Assembly: GCF_028389875.1 (NCBI RefSeq)
Contig: NC_084670.1
Span: forward strand, 11,379,383 to 11,443,382
DNA: 64,000 nucleotides
Direction of reading: 5' to 3'
Source: Rhea pennata
Lineage: Eukaryota > Chordata > Aves > Rheiformes > Rheidae
Shown: in pieces, positions 10,001 to 21,300 of the stretch
Layout of the letters: each line of letters opens with the position of its first letter
Position numbering within the stretch: the stretch's first letter is position 1
Notes under the pieces: generated by a model
What the model was told of the DNA's origin: nothing
The model's input: only the letters and a program-made list of their open reading frames with translations
Database searches by the model: none
Position numbers and translations under genes: made by a program

Positions 10001-12357
10001 TCTCCAGCACCCACCAGGGGCTTGTTCGCATCGGCTCTCTTGGTGGTAATTGCAGCTCTGCTCATTTGCAGCTGAGGATGGGAGTATTTGGGAGCCTCAG
10101 GGAGCTGAGCCCATGGAGGGAGGCCAGGGGTGCGGGAGCTCTTGGGAATGGAGGTTCCCCTCCTGGTGCTGGGGGTCGCAATTCCTGCACAAGGGAAAGG
10201 ACTCTTGTTGCCTCTGCTCAGCTGGGAGCATCTCCCTTTGCCGGCTGGAGTCCTGCGGGCCCTTCCCTGCGGAGCCCCGCGCCGCTCACTGCCATTTCTC
10301 CCAGGGACATGGCCAATGCCCTGGTAGACAGGAGCCGCCCGGGGGATTTTAACCAAGCCCTGATGGAGCTGGGGGCTACTGTGTGCGTGCCCAAGGCCCC
10401 GTTGTGCGACAAGTGCCCTGTGAAGCAGCACTGCCGAGCACGGCGCAGGGTAGGTACGGTCCCCAAACCTGTCTTGTGCTAGCATGCAGCTGGCTGGGGG
10501 CTAATAGCCCTCCCAAGAGGGCTGCAAAAAGACCCTGAGCCCACTCTCTGGATGCTTCTTATTTGTCCCTGTCCCATACCACTGTTGCAAGCTGTCCTTG
10601 GCTGGGTGTAATCTTGCATCCCAGGCAGGTGCTGGTCTCGAGAGGTTGCTGAGCATGGGACGAGGCTGGCTGATGGGTGAGCCTGTCCCTCTGTCCTGCC
10701 CCGCAGGTGGAGAAGGAGTTGGGCCTCGCCTCCCAGAGGCTGCTTGGGACCTGCGCCCCAGTGCCTGATGTCGAGGACTGTCGTAAGCACCGTGGCGGGG
10801 AGGATCCCTGTTGCAGCTCTAGGTACAGCCCTGCGGTGACTGTTGCTTTGGTGTTTTCAGGAGTTGGGGGCTGTTCCTTGTGCCCTCCAGCCACGGAGCC
10901 ATGGGACAGCAGCCTAGGGGTGACCAACTTCCCCCGGAAAGCAGCAAAGAAGCAGCCGCGGGTGGCGCGGATGGCCACATGCGTGCTGGAGCGGAGGGAC
11001 CACCGCGGGGCTCTGGAGTACCTCATCGTGCAGAGGCCCAGTTCGGGTACTGGCGCTGGGCGCGAGGAGGGCCGAGGCACCACGTGGCACCTTCCTGGCT
11101 GCCCAAGGCATGGAGCAGCCTGGGAACAGGGCGTGCCATAGCAGAGCTCCTTGCAGGCAGAAGGTGCCCGTCAGGGCTGTGATGAGGCTCAGTGTCCCCA
11201 GCTGCACCTCTCGCCTGTTCACATCTCTGCCCCTTCTCCCCAGGGCTCCTGGCTGGGCTGTGGGAGTTCCCCAGCCTCCCGCTGGCTCTGGGCCTGCAGG
11301 AGGAGGAGCAGAGGGAGGTGCTGGCGGATCATCTGCAGGCCTGGACAGGGCAGCGTGTCGCAGCAGGAGGCCTGCACTATGTTGGAGAGGTGAGCCTGGG
11401 GTCAGAGGGAGCAACATGAGCCCCATGCACAGCTCTGAGGGATGTAGCAGAATGAGGAAGAGGGTTCCTCTTCCCTCCCATTAGTCCTCTCCCTTCCTGC
11501 CTTGCTCCTCTCAGCCCTGATAGACCTTGGTTCATGCGTGGAGGAGCCAAGCGAGTGACACTACCCCAGCTGCCTCCCAGCTGCCCATCTCAGCCTGTTT
11601 TCATCTGCTTGCAGGTCATCCACATCTTCTCTCACATCCACCAGACGTATGTGGTCTACTCCCTACCTGTAAATGGAGATGTGACACTAGACCCTGAATT
11701 GTCTCCATCTCGCTGGGTGACAGAGGAGGAGTTCTGTACCTCTGCTGTGTCCACAGCCATGAAGAAGGTGCTGGAGGGCCTTTACTCTCTTCCCTCTGCA
11801 TCTCTGACACCTCTGAAGTCCCCCTGACTTCTGTGGAGCCATCCTGACTCCAAGCCCTGGATGTTATTCAACTGACTCTGGCTCTCTTGGGCTTCCTTCA
11901 GGTGCTGAAAGCGTATGGGAAGCAGCGTGGGGAGCAGAACAGCTTTTGCAAGGTGGGCATGGCTGGTGGGGTGAAGGAAGGTCTCGGGAGCCACTTAGTG
12001 TTGCCATGGGCCAGGCCACAGCCTGCATTGCTGAAGGCCTTGGCGCATGTGAGATGCGCTTGAGGGCTTGGGGTCAGGCCAGGGCAGGTCCTGGGGCATC
12101 CCTGGCCTGGGATGGGGCTGTGTGGGGGGGATTTACCTGGCTGGTTTTGCCTCTGGAAGTTTGTGTTGGGGTGTTCCCCTAGTTCTGCCCTGAAGGGTGG
12201 TTTCTGGGGGCTGCTCAGGGTTTGGCTCAGCCCCAGCTGGCCTTTCCTGCAGGGCTCCAAGAGGAAGCGGCAGGCAAAGCCAGGGGGAGCTGGTAGCTGC
12301 TCCACTGGGACGCAGCTCTCCCTCCACGCCTTCCTCCGAGCACCGAGCCCCCAGTGA
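7043..12357 (+). CDS. MUTYH: MUTYH, adenine DNA glycosylase
   Basis: Fifteen coding exons: 7043-7139, 7369-7502, 8396-8435, 8797-8870, 8994-9035, 9124-9195, 9416-9529, 9824-9921, 10305-10449, 10707-10782, 10861-11046, 11244-11389, 11615-11767, 11902-11952, 12253-12357. Phase holds throughout, giving 510 residues. The enzyme removes A opposite 8-oxoG in base-excision repair, in nucleus and mitochondria. The arginine-rich, acid-free first 32 residues resemble a mitochondrial presequence. E95 ([11 protein letters not shown]) and D197 (VVDGNV) match the catalytic acids, with the helix-hairpin-helix [12 protein letters not shown] between them. C251, C258, C261 and C267 form the 4Fe-4S loop (C-x6-C-x2-C-x5-C). 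A second cysteine cluster (CRVGGCSLC) sits in the linker. The Nudix-like C-terminal domain includes [11 protein letters not shown], the region of the human G396D variant. The last exon has a basic patch GSKRKRQ and a PCNA-binding box QLSLHAFL (497-504). The exon 13 donor (AAG|GTGCTG) is weak. Confidence 0.97.
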
Positions 12358-12953
12358 TGGCATCTTTGGCTGCTGAGACTGCCGGAGAGCTGCACTGTGG
12401 TGAGTCCTGCCCGGGACATGGGGATGGGGACGGAGTCTTCCACACTGCTCCAGCCCGAGGCTTGGAGGAATGCAGACCCCATAATAGCTTCCTGCTCCTC
12501 CTTTCAGCCCCACAGTCATCAGTACAGACCTCCGGCTTCACTGGCTCAGCTGTGGAAACATGCCTGCTTTCCCAGGGGGCCTCTAAATGGCCAATGTGGG
12601 TCCTGAGGTCAACGTTATGCAGAACCGGGCTCTCGTCTCCTACTCAGCTTGCAGGAGAGAGTGTGACTGCTGAGTATTGCTGGTGCCCTGGCTTAGGTTT
12701 TCAGCCCACTATGGCCACTGCTTCTGACACTGCTGCCTGGCGGTAGCAGGGGTCTCTCTGGTGGTGGGGAGGATGCCACCAGAGCCGCCACTGCCCTGTT
12801 TCCTCTAGGAGCTGTCTTCCCAGGTGCTGAAGATCTGGGTGCTTCCCTGCAGCTCGGCTCCCAGACGGCAACTGGAGATGCTGCTATACCCATCACGGGC
12901 TCCAAAGGCCCTTTTTATACTTGCTTTTATTGAATCAGAGCCACAGGCTTTCT

Positions 12954-12959
12954 AATAAA
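12954..12959 (+). terminator. MUTYH: Poly(A) signal of MUTYH
   Basis: AATAAA on the plus strand about 600 bases after the MUTYH stop. A second AATAAA at 13219-13224 could serve a longer transcript reaching into the HPDL 3' UTR. Confidence 0.6.
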
Positions 12960-13247
12960 TCTCCTAAAGCTTTTCTTAAGTCACCTTCTGCTACTTTTGC
13001 ACTGTGGATCTGCTGAGCTAGCGGTGCAGGGCAGCTGCTGTGACCTTCCCTCACCATGTCTGCAGCTTTCCTCAGATAAGACGGTGGTAGGCAGGACACA
13101 TGGCTCGGCTGGGGAAAGCAATGATTTCTTGGATAATGATTTCTGGGCCTGTGAACCCCTATACAATAAGGTAGCTAGAGGACTGCCTGACACCTGGTGC
13201 CTCCTTAACAGGAAGAGAAATAAAAGCAGTGTTTTAAGTTCAACTCT

Positions 13248-13253
13248 TTTAAT
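13248..13253 (-). terminator. HPDL: Candidate poly(A) signal of HPDL (ATTAAA)
   Basis: The minus strand reads ATTAAA 424 bases after the HPDL stop. A minus-strand AATAAA at 12926-12931 is a further candidate. The MUTYH and HPDL ends therefore lie tail to tail within about 300 bases and may overlap. Confidence 0.4.
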
Positions 13254-13676
13254 TCATTAAGAGAAAGTCACTATACTAGAACTGACAGGGCTCTAGGCTG
13301 TAATCCCCATGCGGCTGCGGTTTGCATGCCTGCTCCCTTCCCTCTGGCAGCGCTTCAGTTCTGAGGCTTCATCCCTGTACAGTTTGCAGCAGATCTGTCC
13401 ATGCAGCAGACACATCTGCTTAGATTCAGTTGAAATTAAGACAAATGTCTGCACAAGACAGTGATTAAATCATTGGAAGGGGGAAGTCTAAGGACAGGAA
13501 GAAATCACTCTCCATGCTAGGAGGTCAGCTGGACCTGACGCTGAGCTGAGCTTGGCTTTGGGGTGGATCAGGGACTTCTTGAAGTCCCTATCAGCCTCAG
13601 ATGTGTTGCAGCTGCATGCTGGTATCTGCAGTGGGGTCCTACCCCCAGGGACAGCAGGAGGCTTGCAGAGTTGCTG

Positions 13677-14879
13677 CTACTGTTGCTGGGCCATATGGAC
13701 CTGCACAGCTTTCCACAGAGCCCTTATATTGGCTTCCCCAAAGCCCGGGGCACCTTGCCGCTCAATGAGCTCCAGGAAGAAGGTCTCCTCAGGGAAGATG
13801 GGGTGAGTGAAGATCTGCATTAAGTATTTCTTCTGAGAGGAGCTCTCTGAGATGTCAGCAGCCAGCCAGCCATTCTCACTGTCCCCAGGCACTGCAGCAT
13901 CCAGCAGGATGCCCAGCTCAGCCAGCACATGGGGATCTTGCCCAGCCCCCTGAATCTCCTCCTTTTTGCCCCCCTGGCTGTAATAGGTGGGAGGGGGCAT
14001 GAAAAACCACACGCCAGCCTGCTTCAAGGCCCTGGTTGTGTTTATGATGTCTGGGGTGCAGAGGCCAATGTGCTGGATCCCGGGCCCCCTGTGCTGCTCC
14101 AGGAAGGTATCAACTTGGTTCATGCCATCCTCTGAGAGGGACTCAGCAAAGATGAGTTTGCAGTTGTGGAGGGGCAGGGCTGGGGTATCCTCGCTGCTCT
14201 GCAGTGCCAGGAGGAGCATGCTAACCCCTTGCCCACTGATAGTGTACCCCTTGGACAGGCTCTCCTGCGGGTTCAGCTGGAAGCGCTGGAAACCAAAGCA
14301 TTGCTGGTACCAGTCCAAAGCCACTTTGGTGCTCCCCCGTGAGCAGACATAGGTGATGTGGTCAAAGTGTGTGATTTCAACATGATCCCCAACATCTAGG
14401 GGGGGTCCTGGGATTGCCTGAAAGCCAGGCAGGAAGAGCCCCCGGTAGCGGGATCGGTCAAGCAGGGTATGGCTGATGTTGCCCACGATGGAGCTTGCCA
14501 CCGCGTAGGTGACAGAGCCGCTGTCATCACCCACCTCGGTGGGGGGCACCTGCAGGGAGCACCCCCGGCTCTGTAGCTGCTTGCAAAGCCCAGGTACATT
14601 GTCCACCTCAAAGCAGATGTTGGAGGCTGTGCCCAAGGCTGGCTGGGGGTCCACATCATAGAGAAAGTCCCCATGGGAGCTGCCACCACAGCTGGGTGCC
14701 AGGCGCTTATTGACTATGAAGACGGCAGCGCCCTGCCGGAGAGCCAACTGCCGGACCCGTGGTGTCTCCCGCACGGCAAAGGGCTGGAAGCGAAAGGCGG
14801 TGGCGAGGTCCTGGGCCCAGGCCTGCCCGTAGGGGATGTGGAGGGAGACGAAGCACACGCGGCTCAGCGAGGCTGCCAT
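13677..14879 (-). CDS. HPDL: HPDL, 4-hydroxyphenylpyruvate dioxygenase-like protein
   Basis: One uninterrupted coding exon, 400 residues (human HPDL 371, also single exon). HPDL is a mitochondrial non-haem iron enzyme of the vicinal-oxygen-chelate fold; in mammals it converts 4-hydroxyphenylpyruvate to 4-hydroxymandelate, a step towards a coenzyme Q head-group precursor. The three iron ligands of the HPPD family are present: H174 (HFDHITYV), H270 (GIQHIGL) and E370 (FFLELIERQG). The C-terminus RQGAPGFGEANIRALWKAVQ is typical. The start at 14879 (MAASLSRVCF) fits the human start. An upstream in-frame ATG at 14915 lies beyond a good 3' splice site at 14901-14902, so is probably intronic. About 20 extra residues (near 328-349, PGDSENGWLAADISESS) lengthen the loop before the last beta strands. 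MUTYH converges on it from the other side. Confidence 0.96.
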   Translation of the reverse strand: MAASLSRVCFVSLHIPYGQAWAQDLATAFRFQPFAVRETPRVRQLALRQGAAVFIVNKRLAPSCGGSSHGDFLYDVDPQPALGTASNICFEVDNVPGLCKQLQSRGCSLQVPPTEVGDDSGSVTYAVASSIVGNISHTLLDRSRYRGLFLPGFQAIPGPPLDVGDHVEITHFDHITYVCSRGSTKVALDWYQQCFGFQRFQLNPQESLSKGYTISGQGVSMLLLALQSSEDTPALPLHNCKLIFAESLSEDGMNQVDTFLEQHRGPGIQHIGLCTPDIINTTRALKQAGVWFFMPPPTYYSQGGKKEEIQGAGQDPHVLAELGILLDAAVPGDSENGWLAADISESSSQKKYLMQIFTHPIFPEETFFLELIERQGAPGFGEANIRALWKAVQVHMAQQQ

Positions 14880-14900
14880 GGCATGGGCGCTTTGGGCACG

Positions 14901-16121
14901 CTGCAGGGAGGACACGTGGCTGTCAGAGCAGTCTCTGTGGGGCTTGCTGGCCTCAAGGAATTAGCTGTTCCCCCACCCCTTACCCTGATCCACCAGGCTG
15001 TGATAGATACCATGCATGTGGCTCTGTGTTTGTGTAAATGTATACACACACACAGGTATGTATGCATGCACATATGTGTATATATATTCTTAAATAAGGG
15101 TCACTTATTGCACTTGCAAGAATAGATGCTTCTCACCGTCTTCTGAGGGCACCTGCCTTTGAGACTAGCTGCAAGGTGCTACCTAAAGATGCTGAATATT
15201 CCACGACCCCTCTGGGGCCTGGTAGCTGCTCTGCCCCACACGAGCACTGGGGGCTGGGGAGGAGGAAAGCCCCAAGCCCTTGTGGCAGCCAAGGGAGACC
15301 CTCCTGGAGTCGTGCATCCTAGGAGGGGGCTGCAGCAAGGTTTGTGATAGGGATAGTCAAGGGTATCTGGGTGCTTGAGGAGTGTGTGTGGCCGTGGGGA
15401 CGAAGGTAGTGGGGGCACCCTGTACCAATAACTGGGAATGCAATGGTTGGACTGGTAAACACAGAGGAGCATGCTGGTTATGTCCTGAAGTCTCCTGCTC
15501 GGCCCCTGCCCGCGTCAGCGGTGCACCCCTGCTCTGCTAACGGCACGGGGCAGCAGAGACACGGCAGCGCCATGCGCCAGCCCCCTTCCCGACAAGGACG
15601 GCGGGGACACGGCGCTCCCCCAGCAGGCGCCGAGCCGTGACCTTGCTCTAGAGCCACAGAGGGTGAAGTATGTGAGACACCAGTGGGAACTGACCCTCCC
15701 CCCCCAGGGCAAAAATACGATACTTAATGGGAATAAAAGACCTGTCCAAAAATATCATTATTGGACGAGAGCATCCAGCTGAGGCCTCCTGACCCCATGG
15801 ATGTGCATCGGGGTGGGAGTGGGGGAAACCTGTTTAACATTGCCCCACCACCGCCCCGGGAAGGGGGCCTTGCTGGGGCTGGCAGAAAGCCTTCCCCCCC
15901 CCCCCAACCCCGAGCGAGCCCGGGCGCGTCGGCAGGGCCTCCCGCACGGCCGCCCTGCTTCCCTCCTCCCCTCCCGCAGCTGCTGCGCCTGCTCCCGGCA
16001 CGGCCTCCGCCGCTGCCGCCGGGCCTGGCACAGCCCCGCCATCCCCGCCAGGCCCGCCGTCCTCCTGTCCTGCCATCCCATCATCCTGCTGTCCCGCCAT
16101 CCCGCCAGGCCCGCGGCTCAC
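14901..16121 (-). other. HPDL: Predicted HPDL 5' UTR intron
   Basis: On the minus strand a consensus donor CAG|GTGAGC lies at 16124-16116, inside the CpG island. An acceptor TCCTCCCTGCAG ends at 14901, 21 bases before the HPDL ATG, with a branch-like CTCTGAC upstream. Joining them places the HPDL transcription start in the island rather than in the AT-richer DNA just upstream of the coding exon. This is inferred from splice signals alone; human HPDL is usually shown as one exon. Confidence 0.4.
15036..15090. repeat. Imperfect (TG/CA)n-(TA)n microsatellite
   Basis: Alternating purine-pyrimidine tract (TGTATACACACACACAGG, then GCACATATGTGTATATATAT). It lies in the predicted HPDL 5' UTR intron. 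Confidence 0.85.
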
Positions 16122-17700
16122 CTGGGCGCGCACGTGGCGGCCAGCCGGCTCCCGGCAGCGCCGTGCAAGGCTGCGAGGCGGGAAGGGGGTTTTGGGGGCA
16201 GAGGCGTGCTCTGCCCGGAGGCAGCGCGGAGCCGGCGGTTCGCTCCTCCCCGGAGCGGAGCGGAGCGGGAAGGGGGCCGGCGGTGCCGGGGGGCGTTTGC
16301 CCGCCGCGGGAGAGGCTCGCCGGCAGGCTGCGGAGCGCGGCGTTGGGGCAGCGCGGGAGCCGCTCCGGGGCTGCACCGGGCGCGTTTGAGCCGCCCGCCG
16401 GGCGCTGCGGGTGCTGCGAGTTTACACTGGTCCAAAAGATGCCAGGCCGTGTTCGCAGGGAAAAAATAAATAAATAAATAAAAAGGCCTGATAAGCAGCA
16501 GCACCGCTGCCTGCAGCAGGGGAAGGCGGCCGAGACGGGCGCGGGGAGCCGGCGAGGGCTGGGTGCAGGGCCGGGAGCTCGGGCTGCAGCCCTTGGTGCC
16601 GGGGCGGGCGGCGGTGCCCCCCCTGCCGAGCGCGGGACGTCGGGGGGCTGCTCCGTGGAGGGGGGGGCTGCAGTGAGTTGGCAGATGGTCCAAACTGCAG
16701 GCACCCCTCAGTCCCAACCTGCGCTCTCCCCACGGCTCCCAGTCCCTACTGACGCCCCCAAACCACGCCAGCCCTCCCACCCCCCCAGCAGTGATTTCCT
16801 CCCCGTGCTGCTTTTGCACCTTCCTCCGCCGCTTGTTCCCAGGCGAAGCTCCCCTCTCGGAGCCCGGCCCGCGTGTCCGCGGCTGCATCGCTGCCCCAGC
16901 TGTGTTTACGCCGGCTGCCCTTCCGCAGCCTATCGTGTTTTTGTACAGATCCCAGGTGCGATAAACCCGCTCAAATATTTGCGGCGCTGTCAGCGCCCGG
17001 CTGAAGCGGGGGCGGGGCGGGGGGGGCGCCTGCTGTTTGCTTTGGGGCAGGGGTGCTCCGGCAGCGCCGCGATTTCGCAAGGCAGCGCCGTCGGCCCGCG
17101 CCGTCGCGGCCCTCCTCGGCCGAGGTCCGCCGCGGGGGACCCCTTGCCGAGGGCCAGTTGTGGGGTTATGGTGTGGCAGGGGCACTGGGGCGGGGTGGGG
17201 GGCTCTGCCCAGCTTGTGGGGCTGCTGCGAGGGGATGGCAGAGCCTGCGGGGCAGAGCCCCGCCGGCACCCCGGGGCTGGCGGCAGGCGCCCGGCCTTTC
17301 GGCCGCCTCGAGACGCAGCGGGGCGCCCCTTCGGCCCGGGCGGTGCCCGGCCAGACCCTCTTTGCCCCCCACCCCGACGGCAGGGTTTTAAAGCCCGGCT
17401 TTCCCCCCGGTGGCGAGACCACGGCCGCGGCGGCAGGAGCCCGGCGCCGCTCCTGGGGCAGGCGGTGGCGGCCGGGCAGCCGTCCCCGACTCCGGCCGGG
17501 CTCTTCCCCTCCCTCGTGGGTGGAGAGCGCTGGGCCAGGAGATAAAAGCGGGGCTGAGGGCCAGCCAGGCGTTGCGGAGAGCGGCCGGGCCCGGGCTGCC
17601 GAGGCTTGGACGCAGGACGGGGCGGACGTAGCTCCAGCGGCGAGGGGACGGCACGGTACCGGGGGCTCCTTCTTGCACAGCGCAGGGTGGGGAGGACTGG
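15780..17700. promoter_or_regulatory. Large CpG island between HPDL and SELENOP2
   Basis: About 1.9 kb of very GC- and CpG-rich DNA with a C12 run near 15894 and an A-rich break, (TAAA)n, at 16461-16484. HPDL points left from it and SELENOP2 right, so it probably serves as promoter for both. The HPDL side is marked by a splice donor at 16116-16124 (minus) and the SELENOP2 side by an ATAAAAG box at 17542. The long open frames across it on both strands have no recognisable protein content. Confidence 0.65.
17542..17548 (+). promoter_or_regulatory. SELENOP2: TATA-like box, candidate SELENOP2 core promoter
   Basis: ATAAAAG in otherwise GC-rich DNA, preceded by GGGCCAGGAG. Transcription would start near 17570, giving a non-coding first exon. 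An intron would then end at the strong acceptor CTCCTCCTCGCCAG (18352-18365), eight bases before the ATG. The first-exon donor could not be fixed by eye. A non-coding exon 1 also occurs in other selenoprotein P genes. Confidence 0.45.
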
Positions 17701-18372
17701 GAATTGGGACCCTCTGTCCACACCAGGCAGCTCCCTGCTCCCTCCCCACCGCCCCGGAGCAGCCCCCGACCCCAACGTCCTCCCCGTGCCCATTAAACGT
17801 GCTGGATCCGGGAGGGATGAGGTGTATCTCGGTGCGGGAAGGGTTGGGGAGGATGCTTGGTTGGGCAAGTGTCGAGGGGTTGCAAGGTCCACGCAGCCTC
17901 CCCCCGCCAAGAGCTTTGCGGAGGCGTGGGGGAGCTCAAGGTGGCCTGAAGGTTAAAACGCCTGTGCAGAGGCCCCGGGTGTTTGCCCCGCGCTCCTGCC
18001 CTTTGCACTGCGGACGGCTGGGACGTCGTTAACCCCGGCAGCCCCGACACCGCGGCAGAGGGGAAACCGAGGCACGCTGCCGCGGCCACCGGCGAGGGGG
18101 CGGCGTCCTTCGGCCAGGACTGAGATCCCCCAAACCCAAACCGTTAGCCCCGTTTCTGGAGACTCGAGGTCCGGCCGCACGGCCCCCGCCCCCAGCCCCT
18201 CCGCAGCGGGTGCCCGGCACGACGCTGCCCTCCCTGCAGGAATCAAAGCAGGTCTTTGTGCCCCGGCGCCGGCTGCAAAACCCGCCGTTCCGCCGAGGCA
18301 GCGGGGCGCCAGGCGGCGAGGGCGCTGAGGACGTAATATCCCGCTTCCCTCCTCCTCCTCGCCAGGGCCGGG

Positions 18373-21300
18373 ATGGGGCCGGCGGCAGCGCTGGCCCTGG
18401 CCACCTGGCTGGTGGCGGCGGCCGAGGGGGCGGCCAACAGCAGCCGGCTCTGCCAGGAGCCCCCGGCGTGGACGGTCAACGGCTCGAGCCCCATGGCGGG
18501 GGCGGCGGGGCAGGTGACGGTGGTGGCCCTGCTCAAGGCCAGCTGACACTTCTGCCTGTTGCAGGCCCGCAGGTGAGACCCGCCGCCATCGCGGGCCCCG
18601 TTGCCGGCGGGGTGGTGGCGGTGGGGGTGGCCCCGGCCCGGCGGCGAGGCCCCGTGCGGCCCCTGGCGCCCCGTCGGGCGCCGCCTCCCTCCGTCTCTCC
18701 CCGCAGCCTCGGGGTCTTGCGAGAGAAGCTGTCGCGGCACGGCATGGCCGACGTCCGCTACATGATCGTCAACGAGAAGGCGCCGCTGTCGCGGGCCATG
18801 TTCGGGGAGCTGGCGCGCCAGGCACCTGCCGGCGTCCCCGTGTACCAGCAGGAGCCCCAGGACCCCGATGTGTGGCAGGTCCTGGAGGGCAACAAGGACG
18901 ACTTCCTCGTCTACGACCGGTGAGCACCGGGCCCGGGCCCTGCCGGGGCGGCGGGGGAGCGGGATGGCAGCTGGCGGTGGTGGTGGTGAGGACACCAGGG
19001 TCCCCCCCTCCACGCCGGCTCTGCTCAGGGTCAGGACACTGGTTTCCGCCACAGGAGCGCCATCCCGGCCGGTGCCGGCCCCTTGGACTTTGGCTGCCGC
19101 GGGGGCCGGCGGTGGGGTCCTGCGAGGGGGGAGCCGCCGAGCACCCGGTCGTTGCCTGGGTGGCCCCGGCACCCAACGCCCCTGCCCTCCTGGTCCGCCC
19201 CTGGGGCCCTGGTGAAAGGTTTCCAGCGAGAGAGCCCTGGGGGGGCCGTGAGAGCTGAGAGCTCTCTGCTGTCCCAAAAGCTCGGGGGCTGCGGGCCTGG
19301 GTACCCTCTGGTTGCCCTCAGCCAGGCTGCTGTGCCGGAATTATCTCCACCGCTAGATGTCCTGGGTTTCCATCGCGTTCTCCTGCGGTCACTAGGGGAT
19401 GTAGCCACCAGCACAGCTTGATCCCTCCCATCTTACAAAACAGCCACCCGCTCCGAGCACCCACGGCCCAATAGCCCAGCTCGGCAGAGTGTTGGCAGAG
19501 CTGAGGAATGGGATTAATGATCAGTAGAGCTCAGGACTTTCCGTCTGAGCAAGGGAAAGGTTCATCTGAGACTTGCGTGAGTCATCACAGAGCACCCCAC
19601 CTCGAGGGCATTGCTTAGGCCGGGAGAGGCGTGGGGCCGGCTGTGGGTGCAAATCACACTGTGTGCACCTCAGTTCCCCCAGCTGCAGGATCATGTTAGT
19701 GTTTTGCTGTCTGTGGGCAGAAAATGCTCCCTGCGGGTAGCGTTATTGCTTTGTGCAGGGTGGTGTGGCATCAGGAAAGGCAGGAGGTAGCTGAGGGCTG
19801 AGAGAAGGCAAGGTTGCTGGGCTGAGTCACTTTTTTCTGCCCTGGTGAAGCGTCTCAGTGCCCCATTGCTGGGCTGGGAGGGCAGAAGGGGGATCCTCTC
19901 TTTCAGCCCCTTTAGCTCAGCCCTCGATTTGCCCCACAGCTGTGGCCGCCTGGCTTTCCACATCCAGTTACCCTACAGCTTCCTCCATTTCCCTTATGTT
20001 GAGTCAGCCATCCGCTTCATCTACAGCAAGGACTTCTGCGGCAACTGCTCTCTCTACTCCAACAGCACCCAGGAGGTAAGAAGCAGCGTGCAGTGCAGGC
20101 TGAGCACTTTGAGCACTTACCAGACCCAGATTCCCGTCTCTTCTCTTGAGCTGGCCCCCTTTGGCTTCAGGCTGAGCACTTGGGATCTCAGCATCCCAGC
20201 AGGGACCCAGGACAGTTCCACCCCACGCAGATCCTGTGCTGCTTTATTCCAGGAGGTGACTTCTCATGGAAATCTGTCTTGGTCTCAGAGGCCTGGAAGG
20301 TGGCTAGAACCAGGGTTGTTTTTAAAAAGAAGGAACCAGGGAATGAGAGCTCTAAATCTAACATCCAAACTGACAGAGGCTAATAAAGAATAAAATACGT
20401 GGTGCTGCAGATGGGCAGGATGTTTTGTGGCACAGCCAACATGCTGTGGGAGGGGAGGCAGAGCTCCCAAACCTGCATAGAGGAGACGGTCCCCTGAGAT
20501 GCTGAGGCATCCAAAAAGTAAGCAGTGAGATTCCTCACCAAAGGTCTTACAGGCAGCTGTGGTGCAAGAGAGGTGTTTATCTGTTCCATGGATAAAAAGT
20601 TAGTTGAAAGATAGGAAACAGGGTAGCAGTAAGTGGCTGGTTCTTGCAGTTGCACAAAGGCTGTTCCAGGACCAGGGCTGTTTCAGCATCTTCAGCAGCT
20701 GGGGAGAATGGGCTGCTTCAGAGAACAGAGGTGTGACAGAATTTGATGATACTGGGTTATCTGGGCTTGTATAATTGAAAACCAATTGCAAGGAACTGCA
20801 GAAATACCTCAGAGTACTGTGTGAGTGAATAAGTGCAGATGAATTTCAGTGTGAATAAATGAAAAACAGTGCACATCAGACAAAACAACCCTTCATCTAC
20901 CTTCCTTTAGGGTGTGGGCTCAGTTGGCAGTCACACTCGGCCATGGGGTCTTGGAGATCTAGGGATTAATATCACGAGAATACTGTGTTCAGTGCACAAT
21001 ACAGCAACACATCCCTCCCCCCACCAAACCTAATGTTAAAAATGGAATGGAGAGCAAAACAATGTTATGCCTTTGTGTAAACCCACGCTGCATCACATCT
21101 TCAAGCCTGTGTGCAAATCTGCTCTTGCTGATAATAGGACTGGAAAAGGTTGAGAGGGAAGGTGGTGAAAACCCTGGAATAAGGGTAGCTAAATAGATCA
21201 GGGTTTTGCAGGCTGAGAAGGAGGGGACTGAAAGGGTTATAGTAGAGGAGTATAACAAGCAGCCTGGAAAAGCAGACCAAGATCACTGTCTCTTCTGATA

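Noticed and set aside
11534-11827. Separate small gene over MUTYH exon 13
   Set aside because: It is exon 13 read with flanking intron. The [17 protein letters not shown] content is the MUTYH C-terminal domain.
15761-17749. Long open frames on both strands in the CpG island
   Set aside because: They are proline-, alanine- and arginine-rich by composition, overlap each other in several frames and show no family motif. Lack of stops is expected in such GC-rich DNA.
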